A stretch of 64,000 bases of DNA from Malachius bipustulatus (lineage: Eukaryota > Arthropoda > Insecta > Coleoptera > Melyridae). The position numbers and the translations under genes were made by a program. The notes below the pieces were generated by a model that made no database searches, was not told the origin of the DNA, and saw nothing but the letters and a program-made list of their open reading frames with translations. Location: assembly GCA_910589415.1 (NCBI GenBank), contig OU342630.1, forward strand, positions 50,190,012 through 50,254,011, given 5' to 3'. This document shows positions 11,141 through 20,498 of this stretch, piece after piece (within the stretch, counting starts at the first letter, position 1; every line of letters starts with the position of its first letter).

Positions 11141-13729
11141 GAAAATACACGGCTCACTTTGTTATAGAGAACAAGCTATTTTAGTTAGTCTTCTATAAAC
11201 ATGCAGAATTCGTGATTTTGTTAGAAAGTTACTGCAGCGACAAAGTGTCAGCTTAATAATTATTATAACATGATAGAATAGAATCTACAATAAAAAATTA
11301 GTGTTCCTAACCAAAATTTCAAATTCACTCCCACTAATCCTGCACCTACATAGAGGGAGAAGGAGGTAGCAATTTTCAGGCCTGTTTTCAGCCATAAAAT
11401 CCGAATCTGGAATAAAAAACGTCGGGTGGTGGGGGTAGATTAGCCGAGTTTGGTGTCATTGGACGGAACTCTTTCAGAAAAACAACTTTTATCACCCCCT
11501 TTTTTGATCCGATGCTTAGTTTTTGATATATTTCAATCTCTCCAGATAAAATGATCACCCTGTATTATAGTAGCACAATGTTGTCTTCTGTTGCGTATCA
11601 AAGTTAATGTTAATCTTCAAAAAAAAAAAAAAACAAGAGAGTTTTTCACAATATAAGAAGGGTTTAGTTGCACCAGATTGTCGGTGTCCCGCCGCCACTG
11701 TCACTGTCTTCGATCTCCAATATCTCCCGAGTGCCGATAGATCGTGAGTACAGAAAGCGAATGTCGCGCGGTGGCGGTAGAAGAAAGCCTTGGCTGATGT
11801 TCTTGAGCAGTTCCGTCCCACGATAATTCCTAGAGATAATAGCAACTAATGTTTCCAACTTGTTCAAAACGATCTATCAATCACGCATCAAATGCAGAAT
11901 GGCATGCTCTGACCAGTTCTGCGTTATTCTTATTAGCGTGCCTCATCACAATCTCCCAAACAATCTCCCGACTATCGTTCAAGAACAGTGTGCCTCAAAG
12001 TCTTGTGTATTAGGCATGAGAGACATCTTACCCCTTATTTTATCAAGTTGAAATAATAACAGTATACAATGTCAATGATTGATGAATAATTGTAATTTTG
12101 GTGCATTTATGAAGAATAAAATGTCAACAAGACGTCAATACATTCACACACATACACTGAAAAATACAGAAGTATTCTTTAGATTAAACGAAAGTATGAA
12201 CTTTAAGAAACAACTGTTTTATTAGAGTATGATTATTCTCGATCTTGTTACAATAATTATTTATTTGAATTTACTTCAAAAAAATGTGCAATTGTTATTG
12301 CTAAAAAAAGCAAATACCTGCGATTGAATTTTGTATTTATCCAGGAAAATCCACAGCTCGAACTTTTCCTATAATTAAGAAGGTTTTTTGAGGAAACATC
12401 TATTAATTATAGTCCGAGTGTAGAATGTCTCTTTTTCCTAAAACTCAATAAACATCTCCGAATGACTTGAATGTTTTCGAGTGTGCGTTGCAAGTGCGGC
12501 CAAGTGGGTCAAAAATGCTTAAATATGACCCAAAAATGGGTTTTTGCTAGACATCTCGAAGTCCATTGCCGATTTCGGGACACGGTTTGCGACAAACTAG
12601 AAAACAGATCCTTGACCATATCTTTCTAGTAAAGTTTGACTAAAAATTAGGGCCAAAAATCGACAATTTTTGGCATACGTCAATTTTCTCAACAACTTTT
12701 TTTTAAGGTTGAAGAGTTGAGGTCCCAGCTCATTCGAGGCGATCTCTGTGGGCCAAAGCATGGATTTCTTAAATTTTTTTTTGCAAATTCAAGTACAGGA
12801 TCACACAACGGAGTATCAGAGCGTCCCATATGACAGTCAGTTTGTTGCCAATCGTTCCCCTAGAATTTTGACTTAGTGGAATCCATCTAAATAAAAATAT
12901 AAGGTATGCCTACCTACTTCCCCTAATCTGGTTTCTCGGGAGTTTATTTTTTGGTCTCGATCATTCCACCCGTTTGTTTTCGATGGTATATTGCAAACAA
13001 GATGCTCCATAATTGGTCCACAAATCATCAACATTGGAGCATTATTTGATTATCTTCAACTTAGACTTATGCCGCAATTATCAACATTCTCGAAATATAA
13101 AGGTTAAAATTTTTCAACCCTCTTGCATAATAAATTCAATGCCCGTCCATTATTTGCTTGAAGATAAGCCTCGAACTTTTGATTATTCTATCTTTGCTGG
13201 ATCCGGTTATATCAATAGCAAAGAATCACCATTACTTACGTCTAGAGACTTCCCTCCCACAATTCGTCAAAACACCGCCGACGTCGCATAACTTCCTTAT
13301 TTTGCCAAAAAATCACCTTCTGCATAGATGCTCATGCACTACGGTAATCCTATCCTTTCCTGAGCTCCTTTTACATAAATATTTCTCAATTAGCTAGGCG
13401 GTGTTAGTTACTAAATACCAAATTCGATGTCTTCACAGCTGCTGATGGTGAGAAGAATTTCTCCAAGGAAAGAGCGATACTTATCTGATTAAATACTCAG
13501 GGCGAACCTAAACTAGCCACAAAACGAATTAAGTGCCATGAAAATAATTCGTCTACGGATGTTTGAGGGTACGAGGAAGACAATTATTCAGGTAATATCC
13601 ATGAAGTAACAATAAATATTACTGGATTGTCGAAGGTGAGGGGAAGTCAATAATTCCGGCAAGCAAAATTTATTCTACTTTATTTATGTTATGTTTTTAT
13701 AATAACACGCTATATAGCAACCGATCAGC
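11141..13729. other. No gene seen; degenerate repeat fragments
   Basis: Contains a one-sided repeat end (CACCCTGTATTA, about 11556-11567) preceded by text typical of ACAGGGTGT-type MITEs, and an A13-15 run near 11620. The 12480-12900 stretch has repeat-like wording (long T runs, GATATC-like phrases) but no partner in the window. Open frames here are short and unconvincing. Confidence 0.45.
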
Positions 13730-14060
13730 AGCAGTTTCGACACACTCATACCGTAACTCACCATCACGTACAGGTGTTCCGATGCGCAGGCAGGCAACCC
13801 TTTACCGTCACATTCCTTATTAGTAATTAGCGATAGGCGTTCTGGCAGGTGCCCAAGGCAGGCCGCAGGGGCACCTGCACGTTCCCCTTCTTCATGATTC
13901 AAAGCTACTAGCTTATCACTCAACGGCGTTGACAGGGCGGCTTGCAATATAGAGGTATGCCGAAACCCGGGTTCTTCGGATGCCGGTACATCGGAAGGTG
14001 AGTTGACTTATCTTACCGCGACAGGTCTGGCGGGTCGACAATAGAGTATGAGGAAGGTGG
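13730..14060. other. GC-rich island with donor-like sites on both strands
   Basis: A GC-rich block bordered on the minus strand by GATG|GTGAGT (about 13761-13770) and on the plus strand by GGAAG|GTGAGT (about 13991-14001). An 87-codon minus-strand frame (13684-13947) reads through it without a known motif. It may be an exon or a conserved non-coding element; strand cannot be settled by eye. Confidence 0.25.
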
Positions 14061-14103
14061 GATCTTTCTCTAGATGATGGTTGATTAGCATGAAATTGTT
14101 TTC

Positions 14104-14877
14104 TTATACAGGGTGTATCTAAATAACACCGAAAAAATTTAAGAGCTGATTCTTTGGACAAAAATAAACAAAAAATTTCGTATAAACGTGTGTCTAGAAA
14201 TGCACCCTTTTTGAGATACAGGGTGTCAAAAAAAGATTATTTTACCAGTTTTTTGAAGATATTTGGGGAACCGTTTGAGATATGAAACTCACCTTTTGTA
14301 AATGTCATATCATTGATATTTATAGATACTTTTTGAATACTGAGTTTTTTTCATGTGTCATTAAAGCGGTGATCTCAGAAATGAGCGAAGTTTTTTGCCC
14401 TTTAATTTTTCGACACTTGTCTTGAAACATTCAAAGCGAGTTTTTCATCGCAAATGCCCGATTTTCTCGAAAATGGCTCACGTTAGCAGTTATAACCAAG
14501 ATTGTCTTTTTGTGTAGAAAACATTGACGGTTAAAAGTGTACTTTTAAAATATCAATTTGCCCAGTGTCGTAGATATTAGGGGCAAAAAAATCCCCCCAA
14601 CCCTAAAAATCTCCGGCACTGGCATACTTAAAAAAAGTAGTTAGCATTAAAATAGTTGCTAATATCAATGATAAGATCTGTACAAAAGCTGAATTCTGTA
14701 TCTTATACGGTTCCCGAGATATCTTCAAAAAACTGTAAAAACAATCTTTTTTTGACACCCTGTATCTCAAAAAGGGTGCATATCCAGACACACGTTAATA
14801 GAAAATTTTTTGTTTATTTTTTATCAAAGAATCCTCCCCTAAATTTTTTCGGTGTTATTTAGATACACCCTGTATAA
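14104..14877. mobile_element. Palindromic MITE, TTATACAGGGTGTATC ends
   Basis: The left end TTATACAGGGTGTATC is mirrored by GATACACCCTGTATAA at the right. About 220 bp of inverted similarity follows, for example AAATAACACCGAAAAAATTTAA against its counterpart near 14850 and GAGATACAGGGTGTC against GACACCCTGTATCTC. The central 330 bp is less symmetrical. No coding frame is present. The ends fit a non-autonomous cut-and-paste element with TA-type target preference; the superfamily is not certain. Confidence 0.8.
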
Positions 14878-16267
14878 AAGCGAATTGAATTTTCTGACTA
14901 GTTTATTATCAGAAAAAAAATCGGAGTAGAGTGCTTTACAGAAATGATGACGTTTTGATTATTATAGAAATCCTCGTTTGAATAAAATTCCTAATAACTA
15001 ATATTAAGGTGCTCAACGAGTGGCTTTTAAGAGCATGAGGGTCATTTTCTGACACCGTGTATACCGAATAAGTGACAAGATTGTGGGGGTGGATAATCTC
15101 ACTTAAGAAAATAGATAAAGAGTTACCTAGAGAAATATGCAGCTTTCTTCAGTTACCTCGACCTCTCATGTTCAATTAAATGAAGAAAAATCATAGAAAC
15201 TAAAGGCTCATAAAGATACATAATCAGTTTCATCACCCAAAAATTTCGATTAGCTACAAATTCCAGAAATTCCACGCCGATAACAAATTATATCCGATCA
15301 TATACACAATGAAATAAAATTTGCCTCCTTCTATTGGCGTTGCTCAAGAACGACGTTACATAACTTGGCTCTTCCTTGAATTCGTTGCTGAATAAATTCC
15401 ATCAGTTGATGCATCTTGTCTAATAAACATCGACAGATTATATCTCTCAACATCTCCACAAATCTATCAGGTACCCACATAGACACGTCCTTAGATGCGG
15501 ATGAGGGGAATCAATACAGGGACCTGCATCGCTTTGGCGACCTTGCGTGGCCTTCTCTTCATTTCTATATTCATATTTCGATTACCCAAGAAGAACATGC
15601 AAGATTAATATTTCTTTGGTACTTGTGCAATAGAAATTTACTACTTACACAACTCATCTCTGCTGTTCTCGTCGATTAATTATTCTTCGAAACGATTCAC
15701 AACAAAAAAATTAATTGAAATTGAAATAAATTTAATATATAAATACATTCAGGAAATCAAGAAACCTGACAATAATAGGACCTAAGATCCCCCACCCCTC
15801 TTCCACCATCTGTTGCGACTAGGTGAAGACATCATGTTGTTTTATTATGATGTTTTGTATTATTTTCTTCAATTAGAAGAGACCTTAGGCCTAATTTAAT
15901 AATTTGACTTTTACTTTATTGATTAACTACCAATCTACTACATTAACAACATTAGCAACACAGTTCTTGAAATGAAACTGAATTTGATGTTCGGGGTAAC
16001 ATGGCGAGAAAAGTGCACCATTTATTGCCACCATACGGTGGTAAGTAAAGTCACTGTAGTTGCAAGGTATCTACTTGCTTTTCTTTTTAATGCTTATCAA
16101 CAATGACTCTTAGTTACAGTTAAAAATGCATTCATGAAGACATCACGAACATTGACGTGGAATTGTTCTGGTTCTGGTGGAATTAACATTTTTGGAACAT
16201 GATTTAAAGCAACCCTTCAGAGAAGTTTCTATTTTTGAGGGTTCTAGAGATATCACTAAGGTTATTG
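14878..16267. other. No gene seen
   Basis: AT-rich with no supported gene. A 19-bp word CGACCTTGCGTGGCCTTCT at 15538-15556 recurs at 19214-19232. Confidence 0.45.
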
Positions 16268-16630
16268 AAACTTTCTTCTTCTTTATTGTTTCAAATCAAA
16301 AGTCTTAGAATTGCTTATAATTAATTATTAGATTTCATTAAATTGTCACAACAAAACTAAAACAAATTAACAATAATCTCCAAAGTCCAAATAATCAGCA
16401 CTAATTAACCTTTCTTTCTAAAATTCTTTCTCTTACCCTTCACCCTGTTCTTTACTCTGTAGTGATCTGTTGTAAACTGATGTAGCTACTGCCGTGGTAT
16501 TCTTATATACACGTCGGACGTGGATTCTCAACAGTTCTGGGCGCTTCACTGGTGTTTTAGCGTAGCTCTAGACACAACAATCACAGCATGCACTCTTTCG
16601 AACATGAGCGGAAATACTATGGCATTCTGC
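16268..16630 (-). repeat. Gypsy 3' LTR relic (approximate ends)
   Basis: Matches the right-hand copy in blocks; it has extra segments of about 45 and 80 bp relative to that copy. Exact TG..CA borders cannot be set because both copies are eroded. Confidence 0.6.
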
Positions 16631-16639
16631 TACGTCAAC

Positions 16640-16920
16640 CTGCTACGTCTATGGCTAAATCCTCTCGAACGGGGCTCCGACGATTTCCTGGTTCATAGCA
16701 ACTGTCAGTCTTCTGGTTGTATCCTTAATTTTGTAGCACATTTCTTCGCACTTACGGCTCCATGCAGCCATATCGTCCTTGCAGTTCATCTAGTTGAACC
16801 TTTCTCGAACATTGGCTAAAGTGTTATTCACTCCGAAGTGAAATCCTGATGGATCACTTCGAAAACTCTTCTTTTCTTTCCGTTCTAAAATATCTCTGAT
16901 GTCTTCATCTTTCTCCTGTT
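16640..16920 (-). pseudogene. Gypsy integrase N-terminal stub
   Basis: Minus-strand reading gives DEDIRDILERKEKK, then HFGVNNTLANVRERF, NCKDDMAAWSRKCE and VGAPFERI. These correspond to the zinc-binding (HHCC) N-terminal part of Ty3/Gypsy integrases and the GAPFERIA.D block that leads into the catalytic core. Internal stops are present, and the frame runs straight into the LTR copy, so the catalytic core is lost. Confidence 0.75.
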
Positions 16921-16999
16921 GTATATCTATACATATATCTGCATTGATCACGATCCTTCGAACGGTACTCTTCCTTCTGGCTGTCCTTAATCGATTTCG

Positions 17000-18120
17000 T
17001 ACGGGGCGCCAGCTTCAGCTAAGGCATCTGAAGCAGCTGCAATGATCTGTTCATCTTTGGCCAGGGGCGGGTTTCTGGTAAAGCTGCCCAGATCGTCACT
17101 GCTGTCCACTCGGAAGCTGGGCATTTCGCTTCCGTTTCTATCTCGCCACGAACCGGACGGTAGTACTGTTTCCTGGTTTCGTCTCTCCTTGGAGTCCAAC
17201 CTCTTTTTCTCTCATTCTTTAACTGCTCAGAGAGCTTATCAACCATCATCTTATTAAACCTTTCCAATATGGTATTAGTCACCTTCTTTTATTTTTCTTC
17301 ATTGATGGTCACTGTTCTTACTTTTGAAAATGTTCTACCGCTCTAACGCCTCGCTGCATGGATTCGTCAAATGTGACATGCGTAGGATCTTCTGTATTTC
17401 AGTGTCTGGTATCCTATTGACAAAGGTTTGCGAGAAAATTCTGCGACTTGACGGATCATCCTGTTAACCTCGGCTTTGAACTCCTGTAGCAATTCGTTCG
17501 TCTTCTGCACTCTGCCCATCAACTGATTTTGGAAAGTCAGGTCCCTATGACGATTGCCGAATCGAAGTTCTAATGCTGCACTTACTTGGTCGTAAATCGA
17601 GTTAAGTTCCACCGGAATTGCTTGCAGTATGTCCACAGCTTGTTCCCCGAGGAACAAGAACCGGTGCCGTTACCTTTTCTGCGTCGTTCCACTCGTTCCA
17701 CCCGTTGCCTAGGCTGGCTGTCTGAAATTGCATCTTGTATGCAGTCCAAAGAGTTGTTACATCATACGCCGGTGGTTTCACTTTTGAGCCAAAACTGCTC
17801 GCAGGTGCGGCACAATTTTCTTCAGAACTTTCGAGCGTTTTGAGTTTATTCTCGAAGACGATCTGCACCTCATCTACAAACAGTTTTGTTTTATCTTTCA
17901 CTCGATTTTCCACAAACTTTACTTCGTTACGAACACTGTTGACTTCATCACGAACTTCTTGCTTTACTTTATTTAGTTCGCCCACATAATCATCCCTTTG
18001 TTGCTGAATATCTTTTAGCAGCTTCTCTTTTTCTCTTTCTGTTGCTGCTTAGAGCTTTTTAATTATATTTTCCTGCTCTACCTGCCCATTTTTGAGCCTT
18101 GCCATCATTTTCTCTAACAT
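17000..18120 (-). pseudogene. Gypsy gag relic
   Basis: Starts at an ATG (18118-18120) with MLEKMMARLKNGQVEQEN, followed by an in-frame TAA and a lysine/glutamate-rich coiled-coil stretch. The capsid-like region carries VKPPAYDVTTLWTAYKMQF, GNGWNEW, EQAVDILQAIP (frame-shifted), ALELRFGNRHRD and NELLQEFKAEVNRM, the normal order of insect Gypsy Gag (retrotrans_gag). Further frameshifts follow near 17370. The terminal part near 17000-17280 is arginine-rich; zinc knuckles are not recognisable. It is disrupted by stops and indels and therefore dead. Confidence 0.8.
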
Positions 18121-18389
18121 TGCCTTAGAGATTCTGTTACTTTATGTGTCCTTTCCGCTTCGCAAATTAACAATTAATTAATTAATCTTCTGGATAGAAT
18201 GCGTTTTCCCGTTTCTGATGCCACTGAAACGTCCTCTTTCTTGTTTCAAACCAAAAGTCTTAGAATTGTTTATAAGTAATTAGTCTTTATGCCAATTAAT
18301 TCCAAAGTCCAAATAATCAGTTCTTCCTATTTACACACACTACTAACCAATATGTATATGCCGGAGTGGATTCTGGACTGTTCTAGGAT

Positions 18390-18669
18390 TCATAAACAAC
18401 TTTCCGGGCTATTTACGCTCTAACCTAGGGCTTCCTGAGGCAGACCTAACACGCAGAGCCATCCAGTCATCTAGAAGCTGTAGACAACGCTGTTTCGGTC
18501 TCTTTATGACCTCATCAGTACAGCACAAAACAGCGGTGTCTATACAGCTTCGAGATGACTGGATGGCTCTGCGTGTTAGGTCTGCCTCAGGAAGCCCTAG
18601 GTTAGAGCGTAAATAGCCCGGAAAGTTGTTTATGAATTTATAATTCACCGCTCTCTTAGTATTATTATT
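18390..18669. mobile_element. 280-bp hairpin retroposon with ribozyme loop
   Basis: The insert is bounded by a 13-bp direct duplication ACTGTTCTAGGAT (18377-18389 and 18670-18682). About 110-bp arms (from 18388, and up to 18637) are near-perfect reverse complements, sharing for example AACTTTCCGGGCTATTTACG. The right end continues as a unique 30-bp tail finishing in ATTATTATTATT. A long target duplication plus a simple-repeat tail points to target-primed retroposition rather than cut-and-paste transposition. The apical loop holds a complete type I hammerhead motif on the minus strand. The structure is seen directly; the mechanism is inference. Confidence 0.75.
18477..18524 (-). ncRNA. Type I hammerhead ribozyme
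   Basis: Reading the minus strand 5' to 3': stem I strand GCUGUA; conserved CUGAUGA; stem II GGUC, 7-nt loop AUAAAGA, GACC; conserved GAA with A15.1; stem III ACA, loop GCGU, UGU; then C17; and the stem I return strand UACAGC. All invariant core bases are present (C3 U4 G5 A6 N7 G8 A9, G12 A13 A14, NUH = GUC). Stem I is six perfect pairs, stem II four, stem III three. Predicted self-cleavage falls after the C opposite plus position 18483. The very short stem III is typical of the hammerheads found in Penelope-like elements and retrozymes. It lies exactly in the loop of a long hairpin, so it could be presented on a folded transcript. Confidence 0.85.
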
Positions 18670-18760
18670 ACTGTTCTAGGATGTTCGCTGATGTTCTAGC
18701 CTAATTCTAGACACAGCATGCACTCTTTGGAACATGCGCGGAAATATTCTGACATTCTGC

Positions 18761-19267
18761 ATTAGAATATGACATTCTTGTCATATAAGCTAGAATTTCC
18801 ATGACCCTGCAATCAGTTGACTATTAATTATCAGAGAATGTAAATAAGCAAGAATTCAGGATAATTCGCCAGTGTTCCTTCGTTACTAAAGATATTTTAG
18901 GTGGAATTTATTGCTTATGGACAAAAAGAGTTTCATAGAACCATAGCAATCGAGAATGTTTAATAGCGACTTTTTGATAAAATTGTGAATACCAAGATCC
19001 GAATGGTACATGTACCTACCATTTTTGAACCCACTGTATACAACGCATCTGCACTTAAACATTAAAAATTCTTCCTTCATTCTATAAATAAGATTCCTAG
19101 ATATATGCAATGCAAGACTTTTAACAAAACCGCATGAAGCCAAGAAATAATTCCTGACGAGAGCTTTCAAAGTAACTACCAGCATCTCTCTACCCACAGC
19201 GCGCGTATCGGTCCGACCTTGCGTGGCCTTCTTGATTACTGTTTGATTACAATGACTGGTTTATGGG
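18761..19267. other. No gene seen
   Basis: AT-rich; a 103-codon minus-strand frame (18886-19197) has no recognisable motif and no exon signals. The composition turns GC-rich at about 19195. Confidence 0.4.
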
Positions 19268-19555
19268 TTGCGCGATGATTGGTGGCCGCGGGCGCTACAT
19301 ACCGGGTGTTGCCTGCGGGCCCGCGTGTGGGTAGCCGTTCATTGTTCCCTATACCCCGTGATTGAGGATAATAACACAGTAGAGGTCCTGCTGGTCACTG
19401 ATGTGGACGCTGCTCGCTTCTTGCCTCTAATTAATAATCGGGTGGGAGGAGATGGCCTGCCGTCGCTGCCGGAGTTTGTGAGGCGCTGCTTCAGGAGCAA
19501 GCGGCCAGCGTGCAGATTTGGAGATGGAGATAAGATCATTGTTACTAAATTCTGA
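19268..19555 (+). CDS. Unidentified coding-like frame / possible terminal exon
   Basis: A plus-strand frame ending in TGA (19553-19555) has coding-like composition from about 19355: balanced amino acids, GC-biased third positions, and readable blocks VEVLLVTDVDAARFLPLINN, LPSLPEFVRRCFRSKRPACR and FGDGDKIIVTKF. The first 28 residues (from 19268) are Trp/Arg/Cys-rich and may not belong. No upstream acceptor is clear, and no family is recognised. It could be the last exon of a host gene, a processed gene fragment, or a piece of an unknown mobile element. The basic C-terminal segment suggests nucleic-acid or membrane contact, but that is speculation. Confidence 0.35.
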   Translation: MRDDWWPRALHTGCCLRARVWVAVHCSLYPVIEDNNTVEVLLVTDVDAARFLPLINNRVGGDGLPSLPEFVRRCFRSKRPACRFGDGDKIIVTKF

Positions 19556-19687
19556 GTTTTAGTACCATCATAGAGTAAAGAGACAAATAATACTGTCGCT
19601 GTTTATGCAGATGAAAAATTATTATGTTGGATCATTTGTTGGAATTTTTTCTATACCTACCTTTCTATTGGAGAGAAGTATACTTTA

Positions 19688-20498
19688 TATACAGGGTGTT
19701 TCAGTTTATATGTTCATAACTACGGCAAAACGTAGAACACGTAAAAATACTTGTATAAAGTTTTTCTCTAAAACACTTTATTTTCGAGATAGGAGGCTGT
19801 TAAATTTGGAAGAAAAAATCAATTTTATTGAATATCTTTCTAAGCTATTGAAGAATAAAATTTTGAAGTACCATAAAAATTCTGAGAAGAAACTAGTGGC
19901 GTAGTTATGGGGGTTCTTTTCTTTCAAACCCCAAAACTTCTACGCCATTTGAGAAAATTGCTTCTTTAAAGCTTATTTTGAAATTTTATTTTATTACCTG
20001 AAAAAAAGATATTTTTAGTAAAGGTCTGTTAAGACGCTTAGTTTTTGAGATATTTTCATATATTTTATGAAAAATGATAATAAATTTTCATAACGAATGC
20101 TCAAAAATATCCATTTTCTTTATTACACCGTTTTCTTGAAGAATTGAAAAAATATAAAATTTCAAAATAAGCCTAAAAAATTGATTTTTTCCAGTGGCGT
20201 ATAATTTTTTGGGCTTGGAAGAAAAAATAACCCACATAACTACGCCATTGGTTTCTTCTAAGAGGTTTATTTGTACTACAAAATTTTACCCCTCTGTTAA
20301 TATTAATAACCTATAGCACCAAAATTGAGAAAAATATCTTCAATAGCTTAGAAGATATTCAATAATATTGATTTTTTTCTTCCAAGTTTAACCCTGTATC
20401 TCGAAAATAAAGCGTTTTAAAGCAATAATTTATAGAGAAAAATATAATCATTTTTACCTATTCTACCTTTTGTGGAAGTTATGAACATACAAACTGGA
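19688..20498. mobile_element. Palindromic MITE, ACAGGGTGTTTCAG end
   Basis: The left end ACAGGGTGTTTCAGTTTATA continues as TGTTCATAACTACGG, mirrored at the right by GTTATGAACATACAAACTGG. Inverted similarity spans nearly the whole element, including ATTTTCGAGATA and CTCGAAAATAAAG and an internal pair around the GGCGTAGTTATG / CATAACTACGCC words. The right terminal CAGGGTGT is lost. No coding frame. Confidence 0.75.

Larger units (their letters stand above)
16268..18760 (-). mobile_element. Decayed Ty3/Gypsy LTR retrotransposon, internally deleted
   Basis: Two related, divergent LTR copies (about 16268-16630 and 18228-18760) flank, on the minus strand, a gag relic and a short integrase stub. 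Shared LTR landmarks include CAAAAGTCTTAGAATTG, TCCAAAGTCCAAATAATCAG, GTGGATTCT, and CACAGCATGCACTCTTT. Most of pol (protease, RT, RNase H) is missing, so the internal region was shortened by deletion. The upstream (right-hand) LTR has itself been interrupted by a 280-bp hairpin insertion. The 3' LTR contains a minus-strand TATATAA box (around 16504-16511). Confidence 0.75.
18228..18760 (-). repeat. Gypsy 5' LTR relic, interrupted
   Basis: Homologous to the 16268-16630 copy on both sides of the 18390-18669 insertion. Removing the insert and one 13-bp duplicate restores colinearity with the other LTR. Confidence 0.65.

Noticed and set aside
18409..18648. 79-codon minus-strand frame
   Set aside because: It is the hairpin arms of the ribozyme-bearing insert read as protein; the palindromic structure explains it.
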